Positions 1 through 8,171 of a DNA stretch of 64,000 bases are shown here, in pieces. Numbering within the stretch: the stretch's first letter is position 1; the number at the start of each line of letters is the position of its first letter. A program made the position numbers and the translations under genes. The notes beneath the pieces were generated by a model. It was not told the DNA's origin, did not search any database, and saw only the letters and a program-made list of their open reading frames with translations. The DNA lies in NCBI GenBank assembly GCA_964580675.1, contig CAZOLI010000005.1, positions 1 to 64,000 of the forward strand, in the 5' to 3' direction. Source of the stretch: CAZOLI01 sp964580675 (GTDB lineage Bacteria; Planctomycetota; MHYJ01; CAYXQY01).

Positions 1-90
1 TCCCTATTCCATAATGGAGGACAGGTCATACATTTTTCTTTAGATGGGGTCTAAATAAACGATAATACGACCTCAGACCGATCCGTCCTC

Positions 91-2718
91 CTACTTTTCG
101 TCCGGGAACCGTTTGTTCCGGCACTGAAACGCCGGGGACAGGGACCAGGTGGCGTCAAAAAATCCGGCCACCCGGACGGAGGCAAATCCCGTTTTCTTCC
201 AGTTTTCGTCCAGCACCAGGTAATCCGGCAGTTCGTCGGACAGCAATCCCGGCAACAGTGCGTTCCGCTGACCGTCGACGGACAATCCCCCGTTCACGTA
301 CACCAGTCGCCGGGGATGCTCCGGGTTTGGATACACCACCTTTATCCCGATCCCGTCGCCGGTCTGCTTCTTACCACCGACCTCGATGCCGTTTCGAGTA
401 AATCGCACCGGGAGTTTCTCGTTGATCTGTCCGATGACGCGATTGGTTCGGTGGTTGCCCAGCAGTACGAGATTGTACCGTCGCATCATCGCGTCGGTCA
501 CGTTTTGGTCCGACACGATCCGCGCGTCTCCGCCCCCAATCTGCCACCAGTACTGAGCAAACCGGCGGGCCTGTCCGTAGGTGACCTGCTTCCACTTCGA
601 CGAACCGCCGGTGGCGTACACCAGCAGAAACGGCCGGTAAAACACCTGTCGGACCGGTCCACTTCGGGATGGGGTTTTCTGTAATTCGTCGGTCTCTCCG
701 TTCGCTGTCGACCAGCCGGATTCGTTGTGAATCAGGGTGATGTTTTTGCGTTCCACGCCGTTTATTTTATTGTCGTCAATGTGCACGGTCGCATCGCCGA
801 TTTGCGGAAGCCCACGGGAAAGATCGATGGTCATCTTCCGGACGTTGGACGTGTGGACCCGCACGGTGCTTTTGTCCTGAACGCTCGCCTCGAGACGGGC
901 GTCCGCCAACATGTCGTGTCTCTGCAGGACGCGGACCCAGTAATGCCGGCTGTTTTCGGCGGGGGAGGCGGTTCGGAATCGAAGGTGCTCCGGGTTTTTC
1001 GTTCGTTTTTTTCCCCGGAAAAACGACATCAGCGACTTAAGCTCCAACCACCGTTCTCCCCGGTGTTTAAACGTGTGTTTCGCCCCCGGCACCTCCACGT
1101 ACTCCACCGGGTATCCGAGTTGCATCAATCGTTTCCGGAACGTCCGTGCGTGAAACGGCGGCACCACCGGGTCCGCGCCTCCCTGTACAATCATGGGGGG
1201 CACGTCGTGAAGGTTTTCCAGAAAATTCTGAGGACGGTCAGGCCTTCGGGCGGCGCGCAACACGGCCGATTCCCTCGGGCTGCCGAACAGGTGGTCCTTT
1301 CGCATGTAATACGGGGTATACACGTCGGTCGACAGCCAGCCCGCGCCGGGACCGATGGCCGCAAATCGATCCGCGTGCGCCGTCCCCACGACCCACACGC
1401 CGTGGCCGCCCATGGAATGGCCGCCCAGGTACACTCGATCCGGATCGATGGGATACCGGGAGAGCGCGATGTCCAGCGTCTGCATCGTGTTCAAACGGCC
1501 CTGGTTTTCCCAGGAAAACCCGAACCGGCCCCGGTTCGTCGGGGCCACGACAAATGCCCACTCTTTGGAGGAATATCTTTGAATAAATTTTTCCTGTGTT
1601 TTTACGTTGGCCCCGTGAAGCCCGAGGATCAGGGCATACTGCCGGTCCGGGTCATAATTTTTCGGCGGACGGACGCTGTAATACTGCACGGAGCCATCCA
1701 CCTTCGATCGAAACGTGACGCGCCTCGGTTCCCCCGGATTTCGCACCGGCAATTTGTCCTTTACGGAGGTCATCATCTCTCCGGAAGATACCGTTACTGT
1801 AACGGGTACTCCCTTCTTCCGGATCCACTTCTTCGGAATCCGATCCGGAAACGACAGCGGGACGGTTACGTGACGAAACGCAAACGGGCCGATGGAGACA
1901 TCCTCCACACGGCCCAGGTTCTTCTTTCCGTTCCCGGCATTCACACTCAACCGAACCGTTACGTTTCGGTGCCAGCGGGAGGTGTTGTTGGCAACGGGCA
2001 CGCCCGCAAACGATTCATCCGGGGTCTGTTTCTTCCGGAGATCCGGCAACGTCAGGTCGTTCTTCACCGGCTGCAGGTTGTTCTCCACGGGCCGGAGTCG
2101 AAATTTGATGTTCTCCGACCGGTACGTTGAGACGGAAAGCAGAATGTTGTTTTTCCCCTCGTCCAGTTGAACCGGCACCCGCACTTTGTCGCGACCGATG
2201 AATCCACCGAGGTACGTACGATCGTTGATCCGAAACGAACCAACCTCCTCCGCCACGGCCACCGCCCGGCACGCGTTATCGAGGGTTACGTCCGCATAGA
2301 GATAATACGTCGCAATATAGACCGGTGCCCCCTTCCGGCTTGCGACGGTGTCCCAGTCAACATTCTCGCCCATGATCTTTACCGTTCCCTTTTCCCCGGC
2401 ATCCACCTGTCGCCAGGACACGGTTCCGTCCTTCGTAAGGATCCCGGGATGGGTCATGCCCGTCTCCGGTTCAGTGTGCTGGAATCCTCCTTCGTTCGCA
2501 AGTGGATCGATGCCCTCTTCGTGCCGGCCCGACGAAAACGGCCCCGCGATGAGCCAGGAATCCGGTGTTACCGTTTTATCGATGGACGGAAGGGACCCAT
2601 CTTCGTTTTCCTGTCCTTCGACCGGGTGATTTCCCCCCCAGATCCCGGTGCCGACCAGAACGACGAACCAAAACCACAGTACAAGTGTCCAACCCGATCC
2701 CGAATACCCCCGGTACAT
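91..2718 (-). CDS. Secreted prolyl-oligopeptidase-type alpha/beta hydrolase
   Basis: The protein has 875 residues from the chosen ATG. That ATG has a GGAGG Shine-Dalgarno with about 5 bases of spacing. An in-frame ATG at 2820 would add 34 hydrophilic residues ahead of the signal segment and has no such site. After the N-terminal hydrophobic signal comes a WLIAGPF motif and a beta-rich region (residues 45-350). The alpha/beta-hydrolase domain follows (about 355-580) with the nucleophile elbow GHSMGG (Ser near 435), an Asp in GGADPVVPP (near 516) and a His in PGAKHTFKH (near 548), so the triad is complete. The last 250 residues form an extra domain I do not recognise. Family knowledge suggests an exported esterase or peptidase; the substrate is unknown. 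It is the last gene of a minus-strand run that begins with the zinc-ribbon genes. Confidence 0.85.
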   Translation of the reverse strand: MYRGYSGSGWTLVLWFWFVVLVGTGIWGGNHPVEGQENEDGSLPSIDKTVTPDSWLIAGPFSSGRHEEGIDPLANEGGFQHTEPETGMTHPGILTKDGTVSWRQVDAGEKGTVKIMGENVDWDTVASRKGAPVYIATYYLYADVTLDNACRAVAVAEEVGSFRINDRTYLGGFIGRDKVRVPVQLDEGKNNILLSVSTYRSENIKFRLRPVENNLQPVKNDLTLPDLRKKQTPDESFAGVPVANNTSRWHRNVTVRLSVNAGNGKKNLGRVEDVSIGPFAFRHVTVPLSFPDRIPKKWIRKKGVPVTVTVSSGEMMTSVKDKLPVRNPGEPRRVTFRSKVDGSVQYYSVRPPKNYDPDRQYALILGLHGANVKTQEKFIQRYSSKEWAFVVAPTNRGRFGFSWENQGRLNTMQTLDIALSRYPIDPDRVYLGGHSMGGHGVWVVGTAHADRFAAIGPGAGWLSTDVYTPYYMRKDHLFGSPRESAVLRAARRPDRPQNFLENLHDVPPMIVQGGADPVVPPFHARTFRKRLMQLGYPVEYVEVPGAKHTFKHRGERWLELKSLMSFFRGKKRTKNPEHLRFRTASPAENSRHYWVRVLQRHDMLADARLEASVQDKSTVRVHTSNVRKMTIDLSRGLPQIGDATVHIDDNKINGVERKNITLIHNESGWSTANGETDELQKTPSRSGPVRQVFYRPFLLVYATGGSSKWKQVTYGQARRFAQYWWQIGGGDARIVSDQNVTDAMMRRYNLVLLGNHRTNRVIGQINEKLPVRFTRNGIEVGGKKQTGDGIGIKVVYPNPEHPRRLVYVNGGLSVDGQRNALLPGLLSDELPDYLVLDENWKKTGFASVRVAGFFDATWSLSPAFQCRNKRFPDEK

Positions 2719-2869
2719 ACCTACCCTCCGCAAATTAGAAAAGAGTCGATGGGGAAGAGACCCCGTGGTACGGAGCACACATTTCTGGACAGGGGAGCAG
2801 TGTTCCCAAATAACGTGCAATTCGCTCCGCTTCGTGCACTCCCATCCCGCCGTCTACTGCGTCGAACGT

Positions 2870-3142
2870 TCAAACAAAAGGAAGAATCAGCAGCAGGCCA
2901 AGCACGATGAACACCGACAGAAACACAAACGAACACCCGAATCCACCGGTCGAAAGCGGGCTTCCACAGACCGGACAATCCTCCGAACTGTATTCTTCGG
3001 CCACAATATTTTCGCAGCTGTCACAGACGAGTATGGTTCGATTCTCCCCACAACCTTCACACTCGATTGTTTCCCCCGCCGGGTTCTCCGAAACGTCCGC
3101 CGGGAACCGGTTGCCGCATTTGCAATTAAATAATTTCTGCAT
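2870..3142 (-). CDS. Small zinc-ribbon membrane protein
   Basis: The product has 90 residues. Cysteine pairs CKCG and CEGCG near the N-terminus, then CDSC and CPVCG, make two compact zinc-ribbon modules. A Gly/Ser turn and one hydrophobic helix (about residues 69-89) follow and end the protein. The helix suggests it is tail-anchored with the ribbons in the cytoplasm. It starts 5 bases after the stop of the 62-residue zinc-ribbon gene upstream, so the two are probably cotranscribed. No enzymatic motif is present. The function is unknown; protein or nucleic-acid binding is only a guess from the fold. Confidence 0.75.
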   Translation of the reverse strand: MQKLFNCKCGNRFPADVSENPAGETIECEGCGENRTILVCDSCENIVAEEYSSEDCPVCGSPLSTGGFGCSFVFLSVFIVLGLLLILPFV

Positions 3143-3147
3143 GTCGG

Positions 3148-3336
3148 TTACTCCTGAAAATTGCCATCTCCTTGTTCCGTATCCTGATCTGACGCCTCCT
3201 GTTGGCCACCGGGCCCGTCCTGATCCTCGACGGAAACGGTGGTTTCACGATCGCAGTAGGGACACACAAACCGATCGCCCTCACGCCATTCCTCAACGCG
3301 GTAGTACTGACCGCACTCACACTGAAACTGAATCAT
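3148..3336 (-). CDS. Small single zinc-ribbon protein
   Basis: The product has 62 residues. It opens with CECGQYYRV and continues with CPYCDRE, a four-cysteine ribbon in which the aromatic residues follow the usual 'C.CG..Y.V' pattern. The second half is a highly acidic, Gln-rich tail with no predicted structure. It lies directly upstream of the 90-residue zinc-ribbon membrane protein with a 5-base gap, so both probably form one transcript. The same kind of ribbon is found at the N-terminus of the larger protein at 15003-16400, so this may be a free-standing copy of a common adaptor module. The function is unknown. Confidence 0.65.
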   Translation of the reverse strand: MIQFQCECGQYYRVEEWREGDRFVCPYCDRETTVSVEDQDGPGGQQEASDQDTEQGDGNFQE

Positions 3337-3697
3337 CGACCGTCGTCCACCGAAAATAGAAAGGATCCGTTACAAAACGGAAACCGGGCGGGGAATTTCG
3401 GAGTGGAGCCGGTTTTCTGTGGAACCGGGTGTCCTCCGTATCTCCCCACCGATTACAAAACGTCCGACCCTTCACGACACCATAGAACGGCAAGCTGCAC
3501 ACTTACACAGCACTGTGTGAAGGGTAATAACATTCGGTAATACTGTAACAACCGCACCCGTAACTATCAAATATAGACCCTGTTCACAGAAGGTTCTTCG
3601 GGATGATTTATTAACCCTGATTGCGGAGGGATACAGTGGCTTCGAAATACCTCTCCGCTGGCCACCTGTTGCCGTTCCTCAGTGGTCGGCACCCCCA
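3337..3697. other. Intergenic region with an imperfect dyad
   Basis: The 361 bases between the zinc-ribbon pair and the large membrane protein hold no convincing gene. The most structured part is an imperfect palindrome at 3502-3522 whose core is ACACAG-CA-CTGTGT. It lies about 170 bases upstream of the zinc-ribbon gene start and could be an operator. No clear promoter pair was found beside it. Confidence 0.3.
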
Positions 3698-5575
3698 TTA
3701 CTTCCCTTTTTCCGTTTGTGCCCGTATCGTGATTTTCGCCGCGGATCGATCAAGGAAACGGATCGAACCCGAAATGATTCGAACCTTCCGCAACCGGTTC
3801 GCCACTTCCCGGATTCGGTCCTGCAGACCGGATTGCATTTTCCGACGTCGTTTTCGAAATTTCTCGGTTACTTCCTGCCGGAGAACGCGTTCCGGTGGCC
3901 GCTCGCGGTTGTCCTCCCGATACGTTGCCAGTACGTCCTCCCGCACGGAGCGACGAAGCGCCCGTTCGTCGACGCTGTTCATCCGGTGTTGAGCCAGTGA
4001 CCCGGCGGTGTCAAACAGGTGTTTGGCCAGCCGCCGTACGTGCAACCAAAAACCCATCTGCCGGTTCCCCTTTTTCCCGGGGAATCGGTATGACGGAAGT
4101 TCGCTGATCCGGTTCATCCGGCCCTCATTCGTGCGGAGCAGATCCCGGACCAGGGAAAGGGAGGTGGAGACCACCAGGTACTCTCCAACCTTTGCATAAC
4201 ACGGTGCCAGTCCCTCCCCCCATTTCTCAAACGCCACCTCCAGCACACGTACCTTCGTGTCCCGTACGATTTTCTCCGTTACACCGGAGACCCGGTCAAG
4301 GCCCCCATCGTTCTCCAGAAATATTTCATCCAGAATCCGGAGGGCCGCCCCGTCCCTGCCGGCCAGATGAACCAGCAGTGCTCCCCCAAACTGTTTTTTC
4401 TGTCTGCCACCATCGGGTTCCGAACGCACGAGCACCGCCGCGGGGGGGGATAGAGCACGAAGAAATGCCTCACTCCGGCCACGATTTCGTATTTCATCCG
4501 TAAAGTACGAAAGTTCGCTGTAAATCATGGTGGCTTCTTCCCGTACGGACCGGGCAACGGCCGCGACCGGCTGTTCCCTCTGGATTTCAAGCAGCCGGTT
4601 CCAGCCGGCCCGGACGGGATAGTTCGTCAGTTCCAGGAACAGGGTGCCGTCTGCGGGAACCATTGATTCCAGGTCGCGCCGTGCCCGCCGGTTCATGGCC
4701 GATACGTTTTCCCGGATTTCATCATCATAGCGATCCGGCGGTATGGATCCCCGGGCCCGAACGGTTACCGACTTCGGCGTCAACGATGCCCGGGCAAACA
4801 CATTCCGAAACTGATCCGCCCGGAACCAGTGCACCAGTTCCCGAACCGGTGAACGGTCCAGTACCGGAAGTTTGTCGGCCCATACCCGGATCGGGGGGTC
4901 CGGTTCGGTTTCCGAAAACTCCTTCGCGGCCGGATGTGATTCCCCCGATGGATCGGATGTGCCCAATGACGCCTTTACGAGATCCTTCTTATCGGAGAAA
5001 AACAGAAACGGCCCGTCCCGCCACAGGAAAAACGGCCGGCCTCCACGGGAGGAACGATAAACGGTCCGTCCCCGGATCCGTTCGGTGGATACCCCACCGC
5101 TCGAGAGGCGATCCACAAGATAGCCCATGCCCCATCGCAACCCCATGTATTCAAGAAAACCAGTTCGCCCGGCGGCCAGGTATCCGCCTCTTTCTTCTCG
5201 AACACGACAGAGCACAGCGGAGTGCAGCCGGGAAAGATGGCGGGTAAGGGAACGGGAGGTTTTCGGCGGTTCGCCCCCATTTCCCCGGTTTCTTTTTTTT
5301 CGTTGCTTTTGACGGCTCGCAAATGGCAACACCAGGTCCTTCCACGGGCCGGCGACAAATATTCGCAACTGGCGGTCCGGGTTTTCGACGGCTGCGACCT
5401 GATCTGCCGACGGCGGGAGGTAATCAGCAACCTGCCGGTTCCCGTAACCGGCGTACTGCAGGTAGCAGACCGTTACGTAAAGAAGGACCCCGAGCACCAG
5501 TAAAACCCCCGCCATAATCAACCGGCCGGTCCAGCTCTGCAGAGATGATTTTAACCATTCAAGGAGTGAGTTCAC
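3698..5575 (-). CDS. Membrane-anchored protein linked to secretion platform genes, unknown function
   Basis: The product has 625 residues. One hydrophobic helix (about residues 17-41) is followed by a long soluble, presumably periplasmic part with many Arg residues. A basic stretch with coiled-coil character lies near residues 530-610. I recognise no catalytic motif. The start overlaps the stop of the GspM/PilO-like gene by 4 bases, so translation is coupled and the product very likely works with the platform proteins encoded just upstream. A DUF3352-like or other periplasmic sensor-like fold is possible but unproven. Confidence 0.7.
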   Translation of the reverse strand: MNSLLEWLKSSLQSWTGRLIMAGVLLVLGVLLYVTVCYLQYAGYGNRQVADYLPPSADQVAAVENPDRQLRIFVAGPWKDLVLPFASRQKQRKKRNRGNGGEPPKTSRSLTRHLSRLHSAVLCRVREERGGYLAAGRTGFLEYMGLRWGMGYLVDRLSSGGVSTERIRGRTVYRSSRGGRPFFLWRDGPFLFFSDKKDLVKASLGTSDPSGESHPAAKEFSETEPDPPIRVWADKLPVLDRSPVRELVHWFRADQFRNVFARASLTPKSVTVRARGSIPPDRYDDEIRENVSAMNRRARRDLESMVPADGTLFLELTNYPVRAGWNRLLEIQREQPVAAVARSVREEATMIYSELSYFTDEIRNRGRSEAFLRALSPPAAVLVRSEPDGGRQKKQFGGALLVHLAGRDGAALRILDEIFLENDGGLDRVSGVTEKIVRDTKVRVLEVAFEKWGEGLAPCYAKVGEYLVVSTSLSLVRDLLRTNEGRMNRISELPSYRFPGKKGNRQMGFWLHVRRLAKHLFDTAGSLAQHRMNSVDERALRRSVREDVLATYREDNRERPPERVLRQEVTEKFRKRRRKMQSGLQDRIREVANRLRKVRIISGSIRFLDRSAAKITIRAQTEKGK

Positions 5576-6135
5576 TTCTTGCTCGGTTTGTAATAGTGCA
5601 CCTCAATATTGCCCCGCTCAACCATCATCATGTTGGATTTCTCGTTCATTTTGATGGAATTCAACTGAATGTTGTAGGTTTTTAGAACGGGAATACTGCT
5701 TTCGAGCTGATACAGAGCATCCACGAGATGGAAGAGGGACACGTCCTGCACTTCCACCCGGAGACCGCCTTCGATGTATGGTTGATCATCCATTTCTCGT
5801 TCCGTCACCCGACTTCGATTTTTCACGACGGATCCCGGGTTTTTCACCCCGACCTCACCAAGCACTTTCACAATGTGGTTTTCCAGCCGGGAAAGGATTT
5901 GTTCCTGCCGGTCCGCTTCTTTGGGTGCCCGGGCTTTCACGTTCCTGATGTGCTGAATCAACCGCCTCGTTTTTTCCAGGTTCTCCTTCTGTTCGGGAAT
6001 TTTCTGGTTTTTAAGGGTGGCCGCCTCCGAATCGAGGTAAAACGCCCAGACAAACACCAGAAGGGCAAGCAGGAAACAACCGGAAATCCCGATCTCAAGG
6101 AGACCAAATTGTGATGATTTTGTTTGTTCCATCAC
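5572..6135 (-). CDS. GspM/PilO-like assembly platform protein
   Basis: The product has 187 residues: a short cytoplasmic N-terminus, one membrane helix (about 13-33), an amphipathic coiled coil (about 38-95) and a C-terminal domain of about 80 residues with a beta-alpha-beta pattern. This is the layout of GspM of type II secretion and PilO of type IV pili. Sequence motifs in this family are weak, so the call rests mostly on layout and neighbours. It overlaps the GspL-like gene upstream and the 625-residue membrane-protein gene downstream by 4 bases each, making a tightly coupled three-gene unit. The partner should be the GspL-like protein, paired through the periplasmic ferredoxin-like domains. 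Confidence 0.7.
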   Translation of the reverse strand: MMEQTKSSQFGLLEIGISGCFLLALLVFVWAFYLDSEAATLKNQKIPEQKENLEKTRRLIQHIRNVKARAPKEADRQEQILSRLENHIVKVLGEVGVKNPGSVVKNRSRVTEREMDDQPYIEGGLRVEVQDVSLFHLVDALYQLESSIPVLKTYNIQLNSIKMNEKSNMMMVERGNIEVHYYKPSKK

Positions 6136-8102
6136 TCTTCCCGCTCGGGTTCAATCGGAAACGAAAAGTGGAACCGTTTTCGGTTTTCCCCCGCATCGGT
6201 GATGCGGGACTCGTTTGGATTGCCGATGCCCCGGGACCCGGAAATTTGATTTCGAAGACGGATGGGTAACTGGTCGTTACCGGTCTGGCCGGACACCACA
6301 ACACGTCCCCCTCCCTGTCCGTCGAGTGTTATGGAAAACCTGTTCAGATAAATATCCCCTCGCACGTTCACGTTCTCAAACATCCGGTACCAGTGCTGAA
6401 GCGCGGAGGTTTTCAGGGGAAGTCCCTTCCCGATCTTTTCCTGCTCCTCCACGAGGTAGTCTTCCAGCTGATTCGGGATTCGAGAAGAAGCGGAGATCTC
6501 TCGATCCGGATACAGCTCCTGAAACTCCTGTTCCTGTACCTGTAAATATCGACCGTGAATTTTCCGCTGGCGATCCCGCTCATTTTTCACAATCAACAGA
6601 TAGGAAACGGAGGTAATCAGGAGAGCAAAAACAAATACGGCAACGGCGTACTTTATGGTCTCCCACAGTTTCTTGTGAGCAAATTCCCCCTTCCTCATTT
6701 CAACGTCACAGGGCATCGGTATCGCGTTCACCGGTGCGGCACCAAGGCAGACCACGTAATCCCGAATGTCTTCTTCGACGTCCCACCGAATTTCGTAATC
6801 CGTGGGGAAATCCCGGATCGGGCTGGATTCCGTCACGGCTTCCTGAAGAGCCTCCTCCACTCGTCTGTCCGCGTCCGTTCCGGAATCGGCCTCTTCTTCG
6901 TCCGAATTGGTATTTTCATCGTCCGAATTCGATTGTTCCGCCTCCTCCTGTGCCCGGACCATTTCCCCGGACCCGGAAGAAGTAATCGCGGAAAACGGAT
7001 CGACCATGGAGAACGAATCGGCCAGTCGTTCGTTTAAATCACCGGTATCCACGGACGCCGGCGGAATGCCGAGAAGAAACAGACGATCCGGTGAAACGAC
7101 GACGCCCGCGGACAGGAGTGTTTTTTCCATTTCCTCAATCAAACGACTGCTGTACCGTTCGGCATCAATGAACGGCTGCGCCGGACGTTGTCCATCTTCC
7201 GTCCCGTTCCCGGACTCCGTTTCGGTGGACGGTTCGGCCGGCACTGGTTCACCGGTCCGCGAACCGGACGCCGTCCGGTCCCCTCCAGCGCCGGCAGGGG
7301 TTTCACCGGGAGTGGAATGGGCCTGTGCCTCCGCCGGGTCCTTCTTTGATTCGGGGTCTTCGGTCCGGGTGCCGGTCGGTAATTCGTCGGACTCCACCGT
7401 CTCTCCGTCCGGCAATTTTCGATTTCCCTCTTCCGGCAATATTCGAAACTCACGCATAAAAACGGGGATCCGGTCCTCCACAAGCGTTATGGACACGTAG
7501 GGCCCGTTCATGTATACAACCCATCCTTCCCCCTCTTCCGAAAACAACCCCTGCGTCGTCAGAAAGTTGAAACTGGAAACGGTGTCAAACCGGAGTGATA
7601 CACAATCCAGACCGGACGAAGACACCGCACGGATTAGCTGTTTGAGCTGTTCCTCCTCCATGGCACCGGCCATGACCCGGCTTCCGGACGACGTTAGACC
7701 CATGATGGAAAGGTCCACCTGCATCTGTTCGACGGACACCGACTGGACGTACTCCTCCAGTTCAAAGGGTGCTGTTTCCCGAATCTGCTCCTCCTCCGTA
7801 AATGGCACACGTAACATCCGGAGAAAGCCAAGGTGGGAGGGCACACTGACGATCAGGGGAAGGTCATCAAAATCCGCTTCCCCGAGAAAAGCCACGAGAT
7901 CTTCGTTGACGGTGTCCGAAGGCAGGGATCCGTCGATGACGGGTTTGTCCGACCGGGCCGCCCTGGTGACGGTCAGGCCTCCCGAGGTTACGTTGCACTG
8001 AATGGCTCGTGTGCCGTTTCCGGAGATGTAAGCGGAAATAACCTCTGGCATTTTGTTCGGACAGAATGAAATCCAGATGGGAAGGGATTCGTCCGCCGTC
8101 AA
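6132..8102 (-). CDS. GspL-like platform protein (PilM-PilN type fusion) with acidic insertions
   Basis: The product has 656 residues from a TTG start preceded by GAAGGG. An ATG at 8051 starts at residue 18, closer to where the actin-like fold should begin, but has no Shine-Dalgarno. Residues 18-225 and 306-375 look like the actin/PilM-like cytoplasmic domain (note 'DDLPLIVSVPSHLGFLRMLRVP' near 79-100, given here only as a landmark). Two low-complexity Glu/Ser/Thr-rich stretches interrupt it (about 226-305 and 378-415). One membrane helix (about 480-505) leads to a coiled coil and a periplasmic PilN-like domain. GspL recruits the GspE ATPase to the inner membrane in type II secretion. No ATPase, secretin or pseudopilin gene is in the window. 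Confidence 0.75.
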   Translation of the reverse strand: MTADESLPIWISFCPNKMPEVISAYISGNGTRAIQCNVTSGGLTVTRAARSDKPVIDGSLPSDTVNEDLVAFLGEADFDDLPLIVSVPSHLGFLRMLRVPFTEEEQIRETAPFELEEYVQSVSVEQMQVDLSIMGLTSSGSRVMAGAMEEEQLKQLIRAVSSSGLDCVSLRFDTVSSFNFLTTQGLFSEEGEGWVVYMNGPYVSITLVEDRIPVFMREFRILPEEGNRKLPDGETVESDELPTGTRTEDPESKKDPAEAQAHSTPGETPAGAGGDRTASGSRTGEPVPAEPSTETESGNGTEDGQRPAQPFIDAERYSSRLIEEMEKTLLSAGVVVSPDRLFLLGIPPASVDTGDLNERLADSFSMVDPFSAITSSGSGEMVRAQEEAEQSNSDDENTNSDEEEADSGTDADRRVEEALQEAVTESSPIRDFPTDYEIRWDVEEDIRDYVVCLGAAPVNAIPMPCDVEMRKGEFAHKKLWETIKYAVAVFVFALLITSVSYLLIVKNERDRQRKIHGRYLQVQEQEFQELYPDREISASSRIPNQLEDYLVEEQEKIGKGLPLKTSALQHWYRMFENVNVRGDIYLNRFSITLDGQGGGRVVVSGQTGNDQLPIRLRNQISGSRGIGNPNESRITDAGENRKRFHFSFPIEPEREE

Positions 8103-8171
8103 TCAACCCTTCACCATAGGTTGGCTCGTATTCGGTCCCCCGGAATCCTCCCGGAAGGACTGCTGCATACC

